DNA of 64,000 nucleotides from the NCBI GenBank assembly GCA_041695085.1, contig JBGFRO010000023.1, forward strand, positions 62,001-126,000, in the 5' to 3' direction. Position numbers and translations under genes: made by a program. The notes under the pieces are model-generated. The model did no database searches and had not been told where the DNA came from. It saw only the letters and a list, made by a program, of their open reading frames with translations. Of this stretch, positions 24,969 through 33,776 are shown one piece after another (position 1 is the stretch's first letter; each line of letters begins with the position of its first letter). The DNA is from DYFT01 sp041695085 (GTDB lineage: Bacteria; Bacteroidota; Ignavibacteria; UBA10030).

Positions 24969-26342
24969 CTATGTCGAAATCTTGTACTTCTTCAGGAGTC
25001 GATAAAAAGTCGCCCTTCCGATTTTCAATTTCCGTGCTGCTTCGACGATGTTTCCCTCCGTCACCTTCAACGCATGCCGGATGGCTTCCTCTTTCAACTG
25101 CTCGATCGGTTTGATGATATCTGAGGATGGGGAGAGAAGGGAGGAGTTCTCCTCCTCGTGCATACCGAACGTCTGAAGTGCAAGCGGGAGGTCTTTTTCC
25201 ATGATGGTGTGACCATCCGCCATCAGCACAGCGCGTTGCACGGCATTTTCTAGCTCCCTCACGTTCCCCGGCCAGGGATATTCGTACAGTAGCCGGAGCG
25301 CTTTCTTCGAAAAGCCCATGCGCGATCTTCCAACATCGTTTGCAAACCTTGTCAGAAAATGCTCGGCAAGCAAGAGGATATCCGACTTTCGTTCCCGCAA
25401 GGGGGGAAGAATAATCGGAAACGTTGCCAGGCGGAAGTACAGGTCTTCACGAAACTCCTTCACTTGGATCGCCTTCATCAAGTCCCGGTTGGTTGCCGAT
25501 ATGACGCGGACGTCAGACGTCAGCGTTTCGTTCCCGCCGACACGCTCGAACTGTTTGGTTTGGATGACACGCAGGAGCTTTGCCTGTAGACTGAGATCGA
25601 GTTCTCCGATCTCGTCGAGGAAGATGGTTCCGCCATTTGCCTGTTCGAATTTCCCGATGCGGCGCTGGTAGGCCCCGGTGAAGGAACCCTTCTCATGACC
25701 GAACAATTCGCTTTCAAGCAGATCTTTCGGGATGGACGCGCAGTTTACCACCACAAACGGCTCGTTCTTTCGCTTCCCATTGTAGTGAATGGCACGGGCG
25801 ATCAGCTCCTTGCCTGTACCGCTCTCCCCCAAAACCAACACGCAAATATCGCTGTCCTTCACCTTATGCACTAACTTGAACACTTCCTGCATGGCACCGC
25901 TGTGGGAGACGATATTGTCGAAATGGGCAGGCTTTTCCATCGCCTCGCGTAGCCTCTGGACTTCTCTTGCGAGATCGTGGGTCTGAATGGCGTTCTTAAG
26001 TGAGACCTCAAGTTTGGCAAAATCGACCGGTTTGCTGTAGTAGTCCATCGCGCCGAGTTTGAGTGTCTCGATCGCAACCTCCACTTTCCCCTGAGCCGAA
26101 AGCATGATGACGGGGAGGTCGGGATAACGCTGTTTGATCTCTGTCAGCGTTTCCACACCCCCGATGCCAGGCAACATGATGTCGAGCAAGACGACGTCGG
26201 GGACCTCGATCAAAGATTCGAGGAGCGCTTCACCGCTCCGGAAGAGCTTTGTTTCGTATCCCCATTTCTTTGAGATCCAGTGTTCCAACAAACGAAGGAT
26301 CGTTTCTTCGTCATCGACAACGTACACGAGACGATTGGGCAT
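24969..26342 (-). CDS. NtrC-family sigma54-dependent response regulator
   Basis: A 457-residue activator with receiver, AAA+ and Fis-type domains. The receiver (1-125) has Asp in VVLLDIMLPG near 56. The AAA+ domain (about 140-370) has Walker A GESGTGKE, the sigma54-contacting loop GSFTGA (usual form GAFTGA), the Walker B region GGTIFLDEIGEL and the arginine-finger region REDLYFRLATFPI. The Fis-like helix-turn-helix at the C-terminus reads NIVEAARKLKIGRATFYRLL. It is encoded 27 bases after a small kinase gene and divergently from the secreted-subunit operon at 27499. That operon has a sigma54-like promoter at 27418-27434, so this protein is its obvious candidate activator. Confidence 0.93.
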   Translation of the reverse strand: MPNRLVYVVDDEETILRLLEHWISKKWGYETKLFRSGEALLESLIEVPDVVLLDIMLPGIGGVETLTEIKQRYPDLPVIMLSAQGKVEVAIETLKLGAMDYYSKPVDFAKLEVSLKNAIQTHDLAREVQRLREAMEKPAHFDNIVSHSGAMQEVFKLVHKVKDSDICVLVLGESGTGKELIARAIHYNGKRKNEPFVVVNCASIPKDLLESELFGHEKGSFTGAYQRRIGKFEQANGGTIFLDEIGELDLSLQAKLLRVIQTKQFERVGGNETLTSDVRVISATNRDLMKAIQVKEFREDLYFRLATFPIILPPLRERKSDILLLAEHFLTRFANDVGRSRMGFSKKALRLLYEYPWPGNVRELENAVQRAVLMADGHTIMEKDLPLALQTFGMHEEENSSLLSPSSDIIKPIEQLKEEAIRHALKVTEGNIVEAARKLKIGRATFYRLLKKYKIST

Positions 26343-26369
26343 AAGAGGTTCCTCGGATTAGATTGAGTG

Positions 26370-27068
26370 TCAGTCAAGAGATAGTTGCAGGAGGAAACGG
26401 AGAGCGTTTTGCTCCGTCATCTCCAGCATCAATTTGCCGTCTTGGATTTCGATCAAGTGTTGAGCGAAAGCAAATCCAATCCCTGCCTCACGCAGCTCAA
26501 CGTCGGGAGCATGGTGCCAAATGAAATCTCTCCTCGCTTCCTTCAGAAGATCGTCCGCGGATACCACGGGCGTGCGCATGGTGACTGAGAGACTCAAAAG
26601 CTTCTCATTCTCATTCATGGTCACTTCAATGATCCCTCGTTTCTGAGAGAGGCGAAGAACGTTCAGAAGGAGATTCTGCAGCAGCTGTTGAAACCGGAGT
26701 CCATCCACCTTCGCGAAACACGGCGTCGAGGGCATGGAGATCCGACACTCCACGCCGAGTGCCTTGAACGAGTCGAGAAGCTGTTGCACCGTTTGATGCA
26801 CGAGGTACCGCACATCTGTCCGTTCTCGATGAAGAAGAATTCGTTCCTGCGAGCTGAAGGCGACGTTCAGACAATCGTCAATAACATTCGAGAGGCGCTG
26901 GCCCTCGCTACGGATGATCTCGGCGAATTTCCTGCGTCGCTCCGCCGGTAGTCTTGCATCGCTCAGCATCGCCTCCGCGTAGCCGATGATGGATGTGAGG
27001 GGAGTGCGAAGCTCGTGGGAGACTTTCTTGAGGAGTTCGTTTGTGCTCCTTGCTTCTTTTATGGTCAT
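26370..27068 (-). CDS. Small histidine kinase with degenerate ATP-binding domain
   Basis: A 232-residue protein with no sensor or membrane segment. The dimerisation domain is intact (KKVSHELRTPLTSIIGYAEA near residue 15, with the phospho-acceptor His). The HATPase region keeps a partial N-box (LLQNLLLNVLRLS) and a glycine-containing GIGFAFAQHLIE, but the G1 box DxGxG is absent: VTMRTPVV stands in its place. It may therefore be a poor kinase, a phosphatase, or act only as a phosphotransfer/dimerisation partner for the NtrC-type regulator downstream. The ATG at 27068 is preferred because the upstream in-frame segment is unlike kinases. Confidence 0.78.
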   Translation of the reverse strand: MTIKEARSTNELLKKVSHELRTPLTSIIGYAEAMLSDARLPAERRRKFAEIIRSEGQRLSNVIDDCLNVAFSSQERILLHRERTDVRYLVHQTVQQLLDSFKALGVECRISMPSTPCFAKVDGLRFQQLLQNLLLNVLRLSQKRGIIEVTMNENEKLLSLSVTMRTPVVSADDLLKEARRDFIWHHAPDVELREAGIGFAFAQHLIEIQDGKLMLEMTEQNALRFLLQLSLD

Positions 27069-27396
27069 GACCGAAGAGTGCTTAAGGATCCTGTATGTGG
27101 TATGGCCGTCGATCAGCGAACCTCCCCACAACAAGATGAGTCGTTGAATGAAGCCTGCATTTGCACTTTCACAATCGCAAGGCCTGTGCCAAAACGAAAT
27201 TCCTCAAACCAAGCCATTTTCCCCAACAAATACATAGCAAACTGAGCTTGGCTGTTTTGAAATGAGACTGAAATGGAGACGCATGTACTGTGACTCAACA
27301 AAATCCTCTGTTATTTAAACGAAGTTAGGCAATATCAAAATGAATCACCATTGTCAAAGTGAAACAGTTTAAGGGGCATCTATTATCGAAACCTTA
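27069..27396. other. Divergent regulatory region
   Basis: Intergenic DNA between the minus-strand kinase/NtrC genes and the plus-strand subunit operon. It is markedly AT-richer than the flanking genes. Apart from the palindrome and sigma54-like site listed next, I see no gene. Upstream activator sites for the NtrC-type protein would be expected here. Confidence 0.5.
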
Positions 27397-27413
27397 GATT
27401 TCCTTAGGAAATC
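27397..27413. promoter_or_regulatory. Perfect 17-bp palindrome next to the sigma54-like promoter
   Basis: GATTTCC-TTA-GGAAATC, a perfect inverted repeat with a 3-base centre, ends five bases before the -24 element at 27418. Its placement suits an operator controlling polymerase access. Which protein would bind is not determinable. Confidence 0.5.
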
Positions 27414-27417
27414 GTGA

Positions 27418-27434
27418 TTGGCACGCCGGTTGTG
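27418..27434 (+). promoter_or_regulatory. Sigma54-like -24/-12 promoter of the subunit operon
   Basis: TTGGCACG-CCGG-TTGTG matches the sigma54 consensus YTGGCACG-N4-TTGCW, with a perfect -24 element, exact spacing and one departure in the -12 (GT for GC). It lies 65 bases before the ATG at 27499 and opposite an encoded sigma54 activator (24969-26342), which makes it functionally credible. Confidence 0.7.
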
Positions 27435-27498
27435 GAACCTATGGCAGACGAAATTGAAACTCAACCAAACAAACAATACAATCATCTTGGAGGATGTC

Positions 27499-27999
27499 AT
27501 GAAAAAGCTCGCAACGCTGTTCGCCCTTGCCGCCCTGAGCCTGTTGTTCGTCGAAGAATCGAATGCCCAGGCTACGGCAAACCAGACCGTTCAATTGACG
27601 GTCAATGCAGTCTATAAGATTTCCACCTCCGGCAACCCCGGAGCACTGACGATCAACAACGGCACCGCCGGTACGGATGCATTGACGTCGGTGAGCGACA
27701 ACTCAACGACCTACAACATTACACAAAACGTTGGTAACACGGTGAAGGTGACGGCACATTTGAACTCGGCTTTGCCGGCGGGATACACGTTGTCGATCAA
27801 CCTGGCGAGCACGAAGGGGACAAGTGCAGGGACGGTGGATATTTCGAATGCGACGTCGGGCAGTGCAGTGGATGTAGTGACGGGGATCGGAATGGGTGCG
27901 GATGCGAACCAGACGATTGGCTACACCTTCTCGGCTCTTGCCAGTGCTGGCACGCTTTCCTCAACCAACAAGACCGTGACGTTAACCCTGACGAATTAA
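27499..27999 (+). CDS. Secreted fibre-subunit-like protein, type A
   Basis: A 166-residue exported protein, first of the cluster. GGAGG lies six bases before the ATG at 27499. The signal peptide ends SNA then Gln; the mature protein starts with a hydrophobic-alternating strand NQTVQLTVNAVYKIS and continues as a Gly/Thr/Asn-rich beta-protein ending KTVTLTLTN. I recognise no named family with certainty. It is clearly paralogous to 33877-34368: both share GTVDIS/GLVDIS, VVTGIG/VVAGIG, a DxNQxIxYxF block and the final TVTLTLT strand. Context (several paralogues, chaperone-like and usher-like genes) suggests a pilin-like Ig-fold subunit. It is directly downstream of the sigma54-like promoter, and as first gene may be the major subunit. 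Confidence 0.75.
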   Translation: MKKLATLFALAALSLLFVEESNAQATANQTVQLTVNAVYKISTSGNPGALTINNGTAGTDALTSVSDNSTTYNITQNVGNTVKVTAHLNSALPAGYTLSINLASTKGTSAGTVDISNATSGSAVDVVTGIGMGADANQTIGYTFSALASAGTLSSTNKTVTLTLTN

Positions 28000-28072
28000 C
28001 GACAGATGCTTCTCCGTTCCGTGGCAGGCCCTACGGCCTCCCACGGATCGGTGTCTGAAAAGGGCTACGATC

Positions 28073-28582
28073 ATGAAACCGGAAAGGATTTCCATTCTGC
28101 TACAGGCGTTGCTTCTTCTTGTGACGGTGCTTGCTCTCCTTGAGACGGCTCACGCGCAGGGGACGAGTGCACGCCAGGTGGTGACCCTCGAGGTTCTTGA
28201 GCTGAATCGAATCGACATAAACATGACATCTTTGACGCTCATTATACAAGACGCCAACGCACAAGCCGGCACAACAGTCCCTGCTGCCAACTCAGACGGC
28301 GTTCTCTTCTGGATGACGAATGGAGACAACAAGAAGATCACCGTCGCCAGCAACAACGCCACCCCTCGCTTCGAATTGAAGCTGTTGGCGGCAGACGTCA
28401 CGCCTCAGGCCGGCGTTCCAGTTCCGGAAATCATTTTTGACGACACCCAGACGAGGGATTTCATAACGGGTGTAACGAAGACGTCTGGGCGTTGCCAAAT
28501 TCGATACACCGCATCGGCGCCGGTCCAGGCTGGCGTCGGTCGCGAGATGTACGTCATCACGTATACCATCACCGGAAGTTGA
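28073..28582 (+). CDS. Secreted fibre-subunit-like protein, type B
   Basis: A 169-residue exported protein. The signal peptide ends AHA then Gln, and the mature N-terminus has the shared strand ARQVVTLEVLELNRI. The body includes LFWMTNGDNKKITVASNN and ends SGRCQIRYTA followed by MYVITYTITGS. The same layout, with a single Cys in SG-x-C-x-IRYTA, recurs in 28736-29239 and more loosely in 29236-29727, defining a type B group distinct from type A. No enzymatic motif is present. I infer an Ig-like minor subunit or adaptor of the same extracellular structure. It is 73 bases downstream of the type A gene. Confidence 0.75.
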   Translation: MKPERISILLQALLLLVTVLALLETAHAQGTSARQVVTLEVLELNRIDINMTSLTLIIQDANAQAGTTVPAANSDGVLFWMTNGDNKKITVASNNATPRFELKLLAADVTPQAGVPVPEIIFDDTQTRDFITGVTKTSGRCQIRYTASAPVQAGVGREMYVITYTITGS

Positions 28583-28735
28583 GGCAGGAGGGTTCTCTTG
28601 CTCTGTCCTCCAAGGACGACCAGCGCGAGTGAAGGTGGGAAGCATTCCACCTTCCTCCGCTTGAATCTCAGAGCGAGACGAGATATATTGGGTCAACTTT
28701 CTTCAACCAGTTCGGCGTATGTTCTTTTTGAGACG

Positions 28736-29239
28736 ATGAAACGACTCACACATTTCCCCTTCTCATTGATGCTTCCCCTCTTCGTCCTTGCGGCCTCAAG
28801 TGAGTCAGTTCAGGCGCAGACATACGGATCCGATTTCCATCGGGTCACGGTATCCGTCGCAACGATCACGCTGCTGCAGACGAACGTCGGAAGCGTCAGC
28901 CTCTCTATTACTGGTAGTTCGGTCATTGCTGGACAGGACTTAATGACGGTGAGCGATCAATCGTCGACTCTTCTCTGGGGAACGAATAGCTCGGGCAAGA
29001 AAGTCACCGTGCGCACCAGCCTTGCAACTCCGAAGTACTCACTCAGAGTTGCTGCCATCAGTCCGACGAGCGGAACGGCTGCATCGGAAGTTGCCTTGAG
29101 CACCGCTGCGGCCGATTTCTTGTTCGATATTGGTCGTTCGTCAGGCTCGTGTGCGATCCGCTACACGGCGCTCGCTCTTGCATCGCAGGGGACAGGAAGC
29201 GATGCACACACCGTCACGTTTACCATCACAAATCAATGA
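28736..29239 (+). CDS. Secreted fibre-subunit-like protein, type B
   Basis: A 167-residue exported protein. The start at 28736 gives a clean signal peptide (KRLTHFPFSLMLPLFVLAASS, cleavage after VQA, next residue Gln). The mature N-terminal strand reads FHRVTVSVATITLL. The middle has LLWGTNSSGKKVTVRTSLATPKYSL and the end SGSCAIRYTA then HTVTFTITNQ, close to the protein at 28073. Its stop codon overlaps the next gene's ATG (ATGA), so these two are co-translated. The role is inferred from the cluster as a subunit of a surface fibre; no domain is recognised by name. Confidence 0.75.
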   Translation: MKRLTHFPFSLMLPLFVLAASSESVQAQTYGSDFHRVTVSVATITLLQTNVGSVSLSITGSSVIAGQDLMTVSDQSSTLLWGTNSSGKKVTVRTSLATPKYSLRVAAISPTSGTAASEVALSTAAADFLFDIGRSSGSCAIRYTALALASQGTGSDAHTVTFTITNQ

Positions 29240-29727
29240 AGCAGATACTTTACTCGGTCATACGTTTGTTGCATGTGCGCGCTCTTGCAGTATCCGTGTT
29301 CGTGATTGTGCTCGCATCTGAGACCTCAGAGGCGCAACCGATCGAAGTGCGCGGGGGAAATCAGACACTGAATATTACATCAGGATTCGCAGGGGGGGAG
29401 CCAGTTGCCGTGACGAACACGAATTCCTCGCTCCGTTATCGCCGGCAGGCACGGAGGTCCAAGATCACGGTGCGCACAGCTTGTCCGGGTCAGAACTTTA
29501 ACTTGTCAGTGGAGGCGCAGGGGGTTTCACGGGGAGTAGCAGCCCCCGCTGTTCAGCTGATACATGGCATGCTCGATACGGATTTCATCGTCAATATTCC
29601 CGCTACCGGCTTCACGCGGACGACGATCACGCTCCGCTATATGGCGTCCGCGACCTTCGCGCAGGGCAATAGCGCTGAACTTGGTAATGACGTCCATACC
29701 GTGACGTACACCATCCTAGCCCAATAG
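29236..29727 (+). CDS. Secreted fibre-subunit-like protein, divergent type B
   Basis: A 163-residue exported protein with a signal peptide ending SEA then Gln. It retains the type B plan: SLRYRRQARRSKITVRTACPGQNFNLSVEA corresponds to the GKKVTVRT region, and the end TTITLRYMASA then DVHTVTYTILAQ corresponds to IRYTA...VTFTITNQ. The conserved Cys near the C-terminus is missing and one Cys appears earlier. The N-terminal strand is weaker (GGNQTLNITSG). The start ATG overlaps the previous stop by four bases. The next gene, a chaperone-like protein, starts nine bases downstream. As the most divergent copy it might be a tip or terminating subunit; that is a guess. Confidence 0.7.
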   Translation: MKQILYSVIRLLHVRALAVSVFVIVLASETSEAQPIEVRGGNQTLNITSGFAGGEPVAVTNTNSSLRYRRQARRSKITVRTACPGQNFNLSVEAQGVSRGVAAPAVQLIHGMLDTDFIVNIPATGFTRTTITLRYMASATFAQGNSAELGNDVHTVTYTILAQ

Positions 29728-29735
29728 GGACACCC

Positions 29736-30548
29736 ATGAAAATGATCTCATTGCTTTTGCTTCTCGTAGCGACGGTCGTCACCGCGCTCGGACAAATTTC
29801 CGTCATCGGTGAGTTGAGTCAGGACCGCGAAGCGCGACCCGGCGAGAAATATGACGGCGTTATCATCGTCAAGAACGATACAAATGAACCACAGGAAGCA
29901 AAGGTGTACCAAACGGACTATCTCTTTTACTTCAACGGTACGAACGACTATGCCGAGCCGGGCTCAACTCCGAGATCCAACGCAAAGTGGGTTACCTTCA
30001 GTCCTGCCACCCTCGTCGTTCCGCCACAAAGCACGATGGCGGTGAACTTTACCGTACAAATTCCCGCCGACCTCGATGGCAAACCTTTGGTAGGGACATA
30101 TTGGAGCATGTTGATGATCGAAGGGGTTGCAAAGGGTTCAGCCGAGTCGACGCTTCCGCGCGATCCCAACAGGACCCACATGGGCATCCAACAGACGATT
30201 CGCTACGGCATTCAACTGGCCACACACATCGCCCAGACCGGTGAGAGGAAGATCAATTTTTTGGATGCCCAACTGGTCACGAAAGAGACGGGGGAAAAAG
30301 TGTTGCAGGTCGATATCGAGAACACCGGTGATGTAGGCATTCGACCTGATGTGTATGTGGAATTGTTCGATGCCAATGGCGCGTCGGTCGGAAAATTTCC
30401 CGGCATCCGCTTTCGCATGTATCCCGGCACCTCTGTGCGTCAGCAAATCAACCTGAGCAAAGCTCCGGCAGGAGAATACCGGGCTTTGGTCGTGGTGGAT
30501 GCGGGCGGAGACGACGTCTTCGGAGCACAATACACGATCAAACTGTAG
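29736..30548 (+). CDS. Periplasmic two-Ig-domain chaperone-like protein
   Basis: A 270-residue exported protein (signal peptide ends TALG then Gln). The first half (about 20-150) has the layout of PapD-type or WxL-interacting-type Ig domains: PGEKYDGVIIVKNDTNEPQEAKVY, then KWVTFSPATLVVPPQSTMAVNFTVQIP. The second half is another beta-sandwich (VLQVDIENTGDVGIRPDVYVELFD ... YRALVVVDAGGDDVFGAQYTIKL). I cannot show a classical PapD signature; the assignment rests on domain layout, size and position between four subunit genes and an usher-like gene. Proposed role: hold subunits in the periplasm before export. Its TAG stop lies in a GTAGAG-headed imperfect palindrome (30545-30566). Confidence 0.65.
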   Translation: MKMISLLLLLVATVVTALGQISVIGELSQDREARPGEKYDGVIIVKNDTNEPQEAKVYQTDYLFYFNGTNDYAEPGSTPRSNAKWVTFSPATLVVPPQSTMAVNFTVQIPADLDGKPLVGTYWSMLMIEGVAKGSAESTLPRDPNRTHMGIQQTIRYGIQLATHIAQTGERKINFLDAQLVTKETGEKVLQVDIENTGDVGIRPDVYVELFDANGASVGKFPGIRFRMYPGTSVRQQINLSKAPAGEYRALVVVDAGGDDVFGAQYTIKL

Positions 30549-30556
30549 AGCCCTTC

Positions 30557-33553
30557 GTGATAGGGAGCGTTGAAATACATCCGGTCCTGCGCCGGATTTT
30601 TTTTCTCTGTTTGATTCTCTTCGTGAATGGCCTCCTCATTGCACGTCAGGCCGTACATGTTCAGCCGAGCGCGGGAGGTCGTTTGGAAACTTCGCCGGGC
30701 AAACTCGTCACCGTCAGTTTCCGTGTGACGAATACCTCGAATAAATCGTGGTCGCTCGAACCTGTCGTAACGCTCCCGCGCGGATGGCGATCACTCGCAT
30801 CCGAACCCCCCTTCACGCTGTCTCCTTCACAATCGGTCGTCAAGCTCATCAACATGAATATTCCTTCCACCTCTCCCGCTGGTTCGTTTGTTGTGACCTT
30901 TGCTGTGAAGGATCGGTCGTCAGGAGAGCAACTCTCGGAAGCGAAAGTCATTCTAGTCGTTACGGCAGTCCGGCAGGTGGAAATTCGGTTACTCGAAGCG
31001 CCGCGGTTTGTCGTTGCAGGGGAAGAATATCTCACAACGTTTCTCATCACCAATCGCGGGAACGTCGCCTACACGGTTCGATTCGCAGCGCGCAGTGGAG
31101 CGGGATTTCGCACGAGGCTTGACTCATCGGCCTTCCATCTTGAGGCGAGGGAGTCGCGTCCGCTCACAGTGGCGGTTCGTACTGATTCTGACATGCAGGA
31201 AAAGATTCTGGATTTGATTGAAATCCTGTGTGAACTGGCGGGAGACAGCATGGCGGTAGCTCGAGCGACAAGCGCTGTGGAGGTGATCCCTCGACGCGCG
31301 AGATCGGAGAGTCCCTATTTTGAATATCCGCTCCTTACGCGACTGAGAGCTGTGCAGGAAGGGGGCGTGTATGGATCGCAACTCGAGCTTTCGGGGATGA
31401 GCCGGCTTTTCGAATCAGGCAAGGAACAACTCGAGGTTCTGGTCCGCACGCCCGACATTCAGGCGAGGTCGATTCTCGGACTGCGCGATGAGTACCGCTT
31501 GACGTTACGCGGCGAGGGGTATGAAATCTATGCCGGCGACCGAAGCTTCCATCTTTCTCCTCTCACCGAATTTGGGCGATATGCATTTGGTGTGGGCGGG
31601 ACGATAGACTTCGGAACGCTTTCAGGTGGGGGATTCTATAATGAAACGCGTTTCATACGGCCTACTCACAAAGAGCTGGGAGCATTCTTGAACTACAAGG
31701 CGCGAAGCGTTGGCCTCTTCGGTCTTCAATACCTTCGTCGGAACGATGAAGGATGGAGTGATATCCTCACACTCCGAGGGCGATCATCACCCACCTCGTT
31801 GACCGACATCGATGTAGAATATGGAACATCCTCCAGCTCCGGCATCACCGACAATGCCTTCTCCCTGCGCGTGAGCGGAAGGGAACCATGGCTTGCGTAC
31901 GATGCACGCTACGTGGATGCCGGGACGAACTATCGCGGATACTACCGTGATGTGCGGTTCAAGACGCTGGCCCTCGGCGTCTTTCCGTGGCAACAGCTGC
32001 GCATCGAAGCCTACCTTCGTGATGAGGAGAGGAATCGGCAGAGAGATACGTCGCTGACCTTCGCTCCAAAAGACCTCTTCGCACAGTTCGGTGTTGCATA
32101 CGCAGATCTCATCTCGCTCTCGTATCGATTCGGGCGGCAAAAAGACGAATTGCTTGTTTCACAATTTGATTTGATCGAAGAAGCGGTACAAGCGCGTGGC
32201 GGATTCAGCAGCGCATCGTTCGCATGGATCCTCAGTACGGAGTTCGGTGAACAGCGCAACGAGCTGGTTGGAAAGAAGAATCCGTTTCGACGCTACTCAC
32301 TGTTCACCAATCTTCGTCTCTCGGACGATGTGAACGTGAACGCTACCTTCGAGTATTCCAAAGACCGGAACATCTTCTCGGACGAAACACAGGAGCGCTT
32401 GTCGCTCAGCCTCAGTAGCTGGATGATGTTGACGGCAAACACACAAGTGTCGGCGACATTTTTCACAAGTCGAACGATGGCGGCACTTGTGCAGACGTAT
32501 CGATTGATCGACGTTTCGATTGAGCACGCGTTTCCGTGGGGGCACCGGTTGGCTGTGCGCGCACGACAGCACCGTTTCACGCCCGTTACGGTTGGTGGAG
32601 ATCTCGCTTCGATGATCGAATACACGGTACCGCTGGGTGTGCCGCTCGCGCGTGTGCGTACATCGGCATCCTTGAGCGGAACCGTCCTTGATGCGGCCAC
32701 AGGGAGGGGCATACCGAATGTTCTGGTGATCGTAGGTGCAAAGGTTACTGCAACGGATCGGGAGGGAAGGTACCGCATTCCTTCGCTCAAGCCCGATACC
32801 TACTTCTTGCATATCGACAAAGCGACCATCGGGCTCGACAAGATACCGGTCCAGCAGCTTCCCGGGGAAATCATCTTGCGCGGGGGCGAAGACGCCACGT
32901 TTGACATTGCAGTGACGCACGGTGGAACGATTGCGGGCACGATTCGTCTGATGGCGTTTCCGGAGGATCAGCCCGATACCGGCCGCGTGAGCTATATCGA
33001 GAAGGGTGGCCACGCCGGAGCGGTCATCGAATTGACGAACGGCCTTGAGTTGCAGCGCCGGTTGAGTGATGCCCGTGGCAATTTCCGGTTCACCGACGTT
33101 CGCCCCGGAGAGTGGAAAGTGAGAATTGTCGAGGGAAACCTTCCCGAGTATCACTTCTTGGAGAAAGACGCGCACGATCTTGTGATGAAGGCCGGAGAGA
33201 GGATTGAAGTGGAATTTCGCGTCCTGCCGCGACGTCGGCGTATCCAGATACTTCAGGAAGGAAAAGTCCTCCAAGAAATAAAGCCCGATCAATCGGGGGC
33301 TCAGGACTCGTGGCAGAATAAGCGCTGTGAAATCGTTCAAGAGGGAAATATCTTTGCGATCCATGTTTTCGAATGGACCTCCGATCGTGATGCACGTGCG
33401 GCCATGCAGCCGCTTCAGCGAAAGTTCTCAGGCGAAATTCTCATCCGACGCATCACACCGACTCGTTTCGTCCTCGTTCTACCGTCCCTCCCCACGCGTG
33501 CGGCGGCAGAGCAGCTCTGCAACCTCCTCGCCCAAATGCGCCAAATGCGTTAG
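30557..33553 (+). CDS. Usher-like outer-membrane protein with Ig-like front and SPOR-like tail
   Basis: A 998-residue protein starting with GTG eight bases after the chaperone-like gene. After a signal peptide (about 1-30), two Ig-like domains follow (about 32-235, NEW3-like, e.g. GKLVTVSFRVTNTSNKSWSLEPVVTLP). A long barrel-like region (about 250-695) is full of alternating strands rich in Tyr/Arg/Gly, such as YEIYAGDRSFHLSPLTEFGRYAFGVGG. Around 700-790 is a carboxypeptidase-regulatory-like domain (LSGTVLDAATGRGIPNVLVIVGAK), with another beta-domain to about 910. The last 80 residues (NIFAIHVFEW...TRAAAEQLCNLLAQM) resemble a SPOR peptidoglycan-binding domain. The plan parallels a fimbrial usher (barrel, soluble domains) but lacks recognisable usher motifs. 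A TonB-independent exporter or secretin-like scaffold are alternatives. Confidence 0.65.
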   Translation: MIGSVEIHPVLRRIFFLCLILFVNGLLIARQAVHVQPSAGGRLETSPGKLVTVSFRVTNTSNKSWSLEPVVTLPRGWRSLASEPPFTLSPSQSVVKLINMNIPSTSPAGSFVVTFAVKDRSSGEQLSEAKVILVVTAVRQVEIRLLEAPRFVVAGEEYLTTFLITNRGNVAYTVRFAARSGAGFRTRLDSSAFHLEARESRPLTVAVRTDSDMQEKILDLIEILCELAGDSMAVARATSAVEVIPRRARSESPYFEYPLLTRLRAVQEGGVYGSQLELSGMSRLFESGKEQLEVLVRTPDIQARSILGLRDEYRLTLRGEGYEIYAGDRSFHLSPLTEFGRYAFGVGGTIDFGTLSGGGFYNETRFIRPTHKELGAFLNYKARSVGLFGLQYLRRNDEGWSDILTLRGRSSPTSLTDIDVEYGTSSSSGITDNAFSLRVSGREPWLAYDARYVDAGTNYRGYYRDVRFKTLALGVFPWQQLRIEAYLRDEERNRQRDTSLTFAPKDLFAQFGVAYADLISLSYRFGRQKDELLVSQFDLIEEAVQARGGFSSASFAWILSTEFGEQRNELVGKKNPFRRYSLFTNLRLSDDVNVNATFEYSKDRNIFSDETQERLSLSLSSWMMLTANTQVSATFFTSRTMAALVQTYRLIDVSIEHAFPWGHRLAVRARQHRFTPVTVGGDLASMIEYTVPLGVPLARVRTSASLSGTVLDAATGRGIPNVLVIVGAKVTATDREGRYRIPSLKPDTYFLHIDKATIGLDKIPVQQLPGEIILRGGEDATFDIAVTHGGTIAGTIRLMAFPEDQPDTGRVSYIEKGGHAGAVIELTNGLELQRRLSDARGNFRFTDVRPGEWKVRIVEGNLPEYHFLEKDAHDLVMKAGERIEVEFRVLPRRRRIQILQEGKVLQEIKPDQSGAQDSWQNKRCEIVQEGNIFAIHVFEWTSDRDARAAMQPLQRKFSGEILIRRITPTRFVLVLPSLPTRAAAEQLCNLLAQMRQMR

Positions 33554-33776
33554 ACGTTCACTGTTTCTTCTTCCGTAAGCGCTCCAACGCGCACCCCAAC
33601 AAGCATTCTCCCGCCAATCATTCTCTTATCGTAGAGAGAACTCCTTCAGCGATGAAATCTGTAGAAATTACAACGCGCGGACTGTCTCCAAATGAATCAC
33701 ACATCAACTGCATTGCAAATGCCCTGTAACCATTGCACTTCTTCGTTGTTTGCAAAAGGAGAGTTGATGTGTATGC
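33554..33776. other. Intergenic between usher-like gene and second subunit group
   Basis: No gene seen. The whole gap runs to 33876 and includes the sigma54-like site listed at 33777. The short frames here are unremarkable. Confidence 0.4.
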
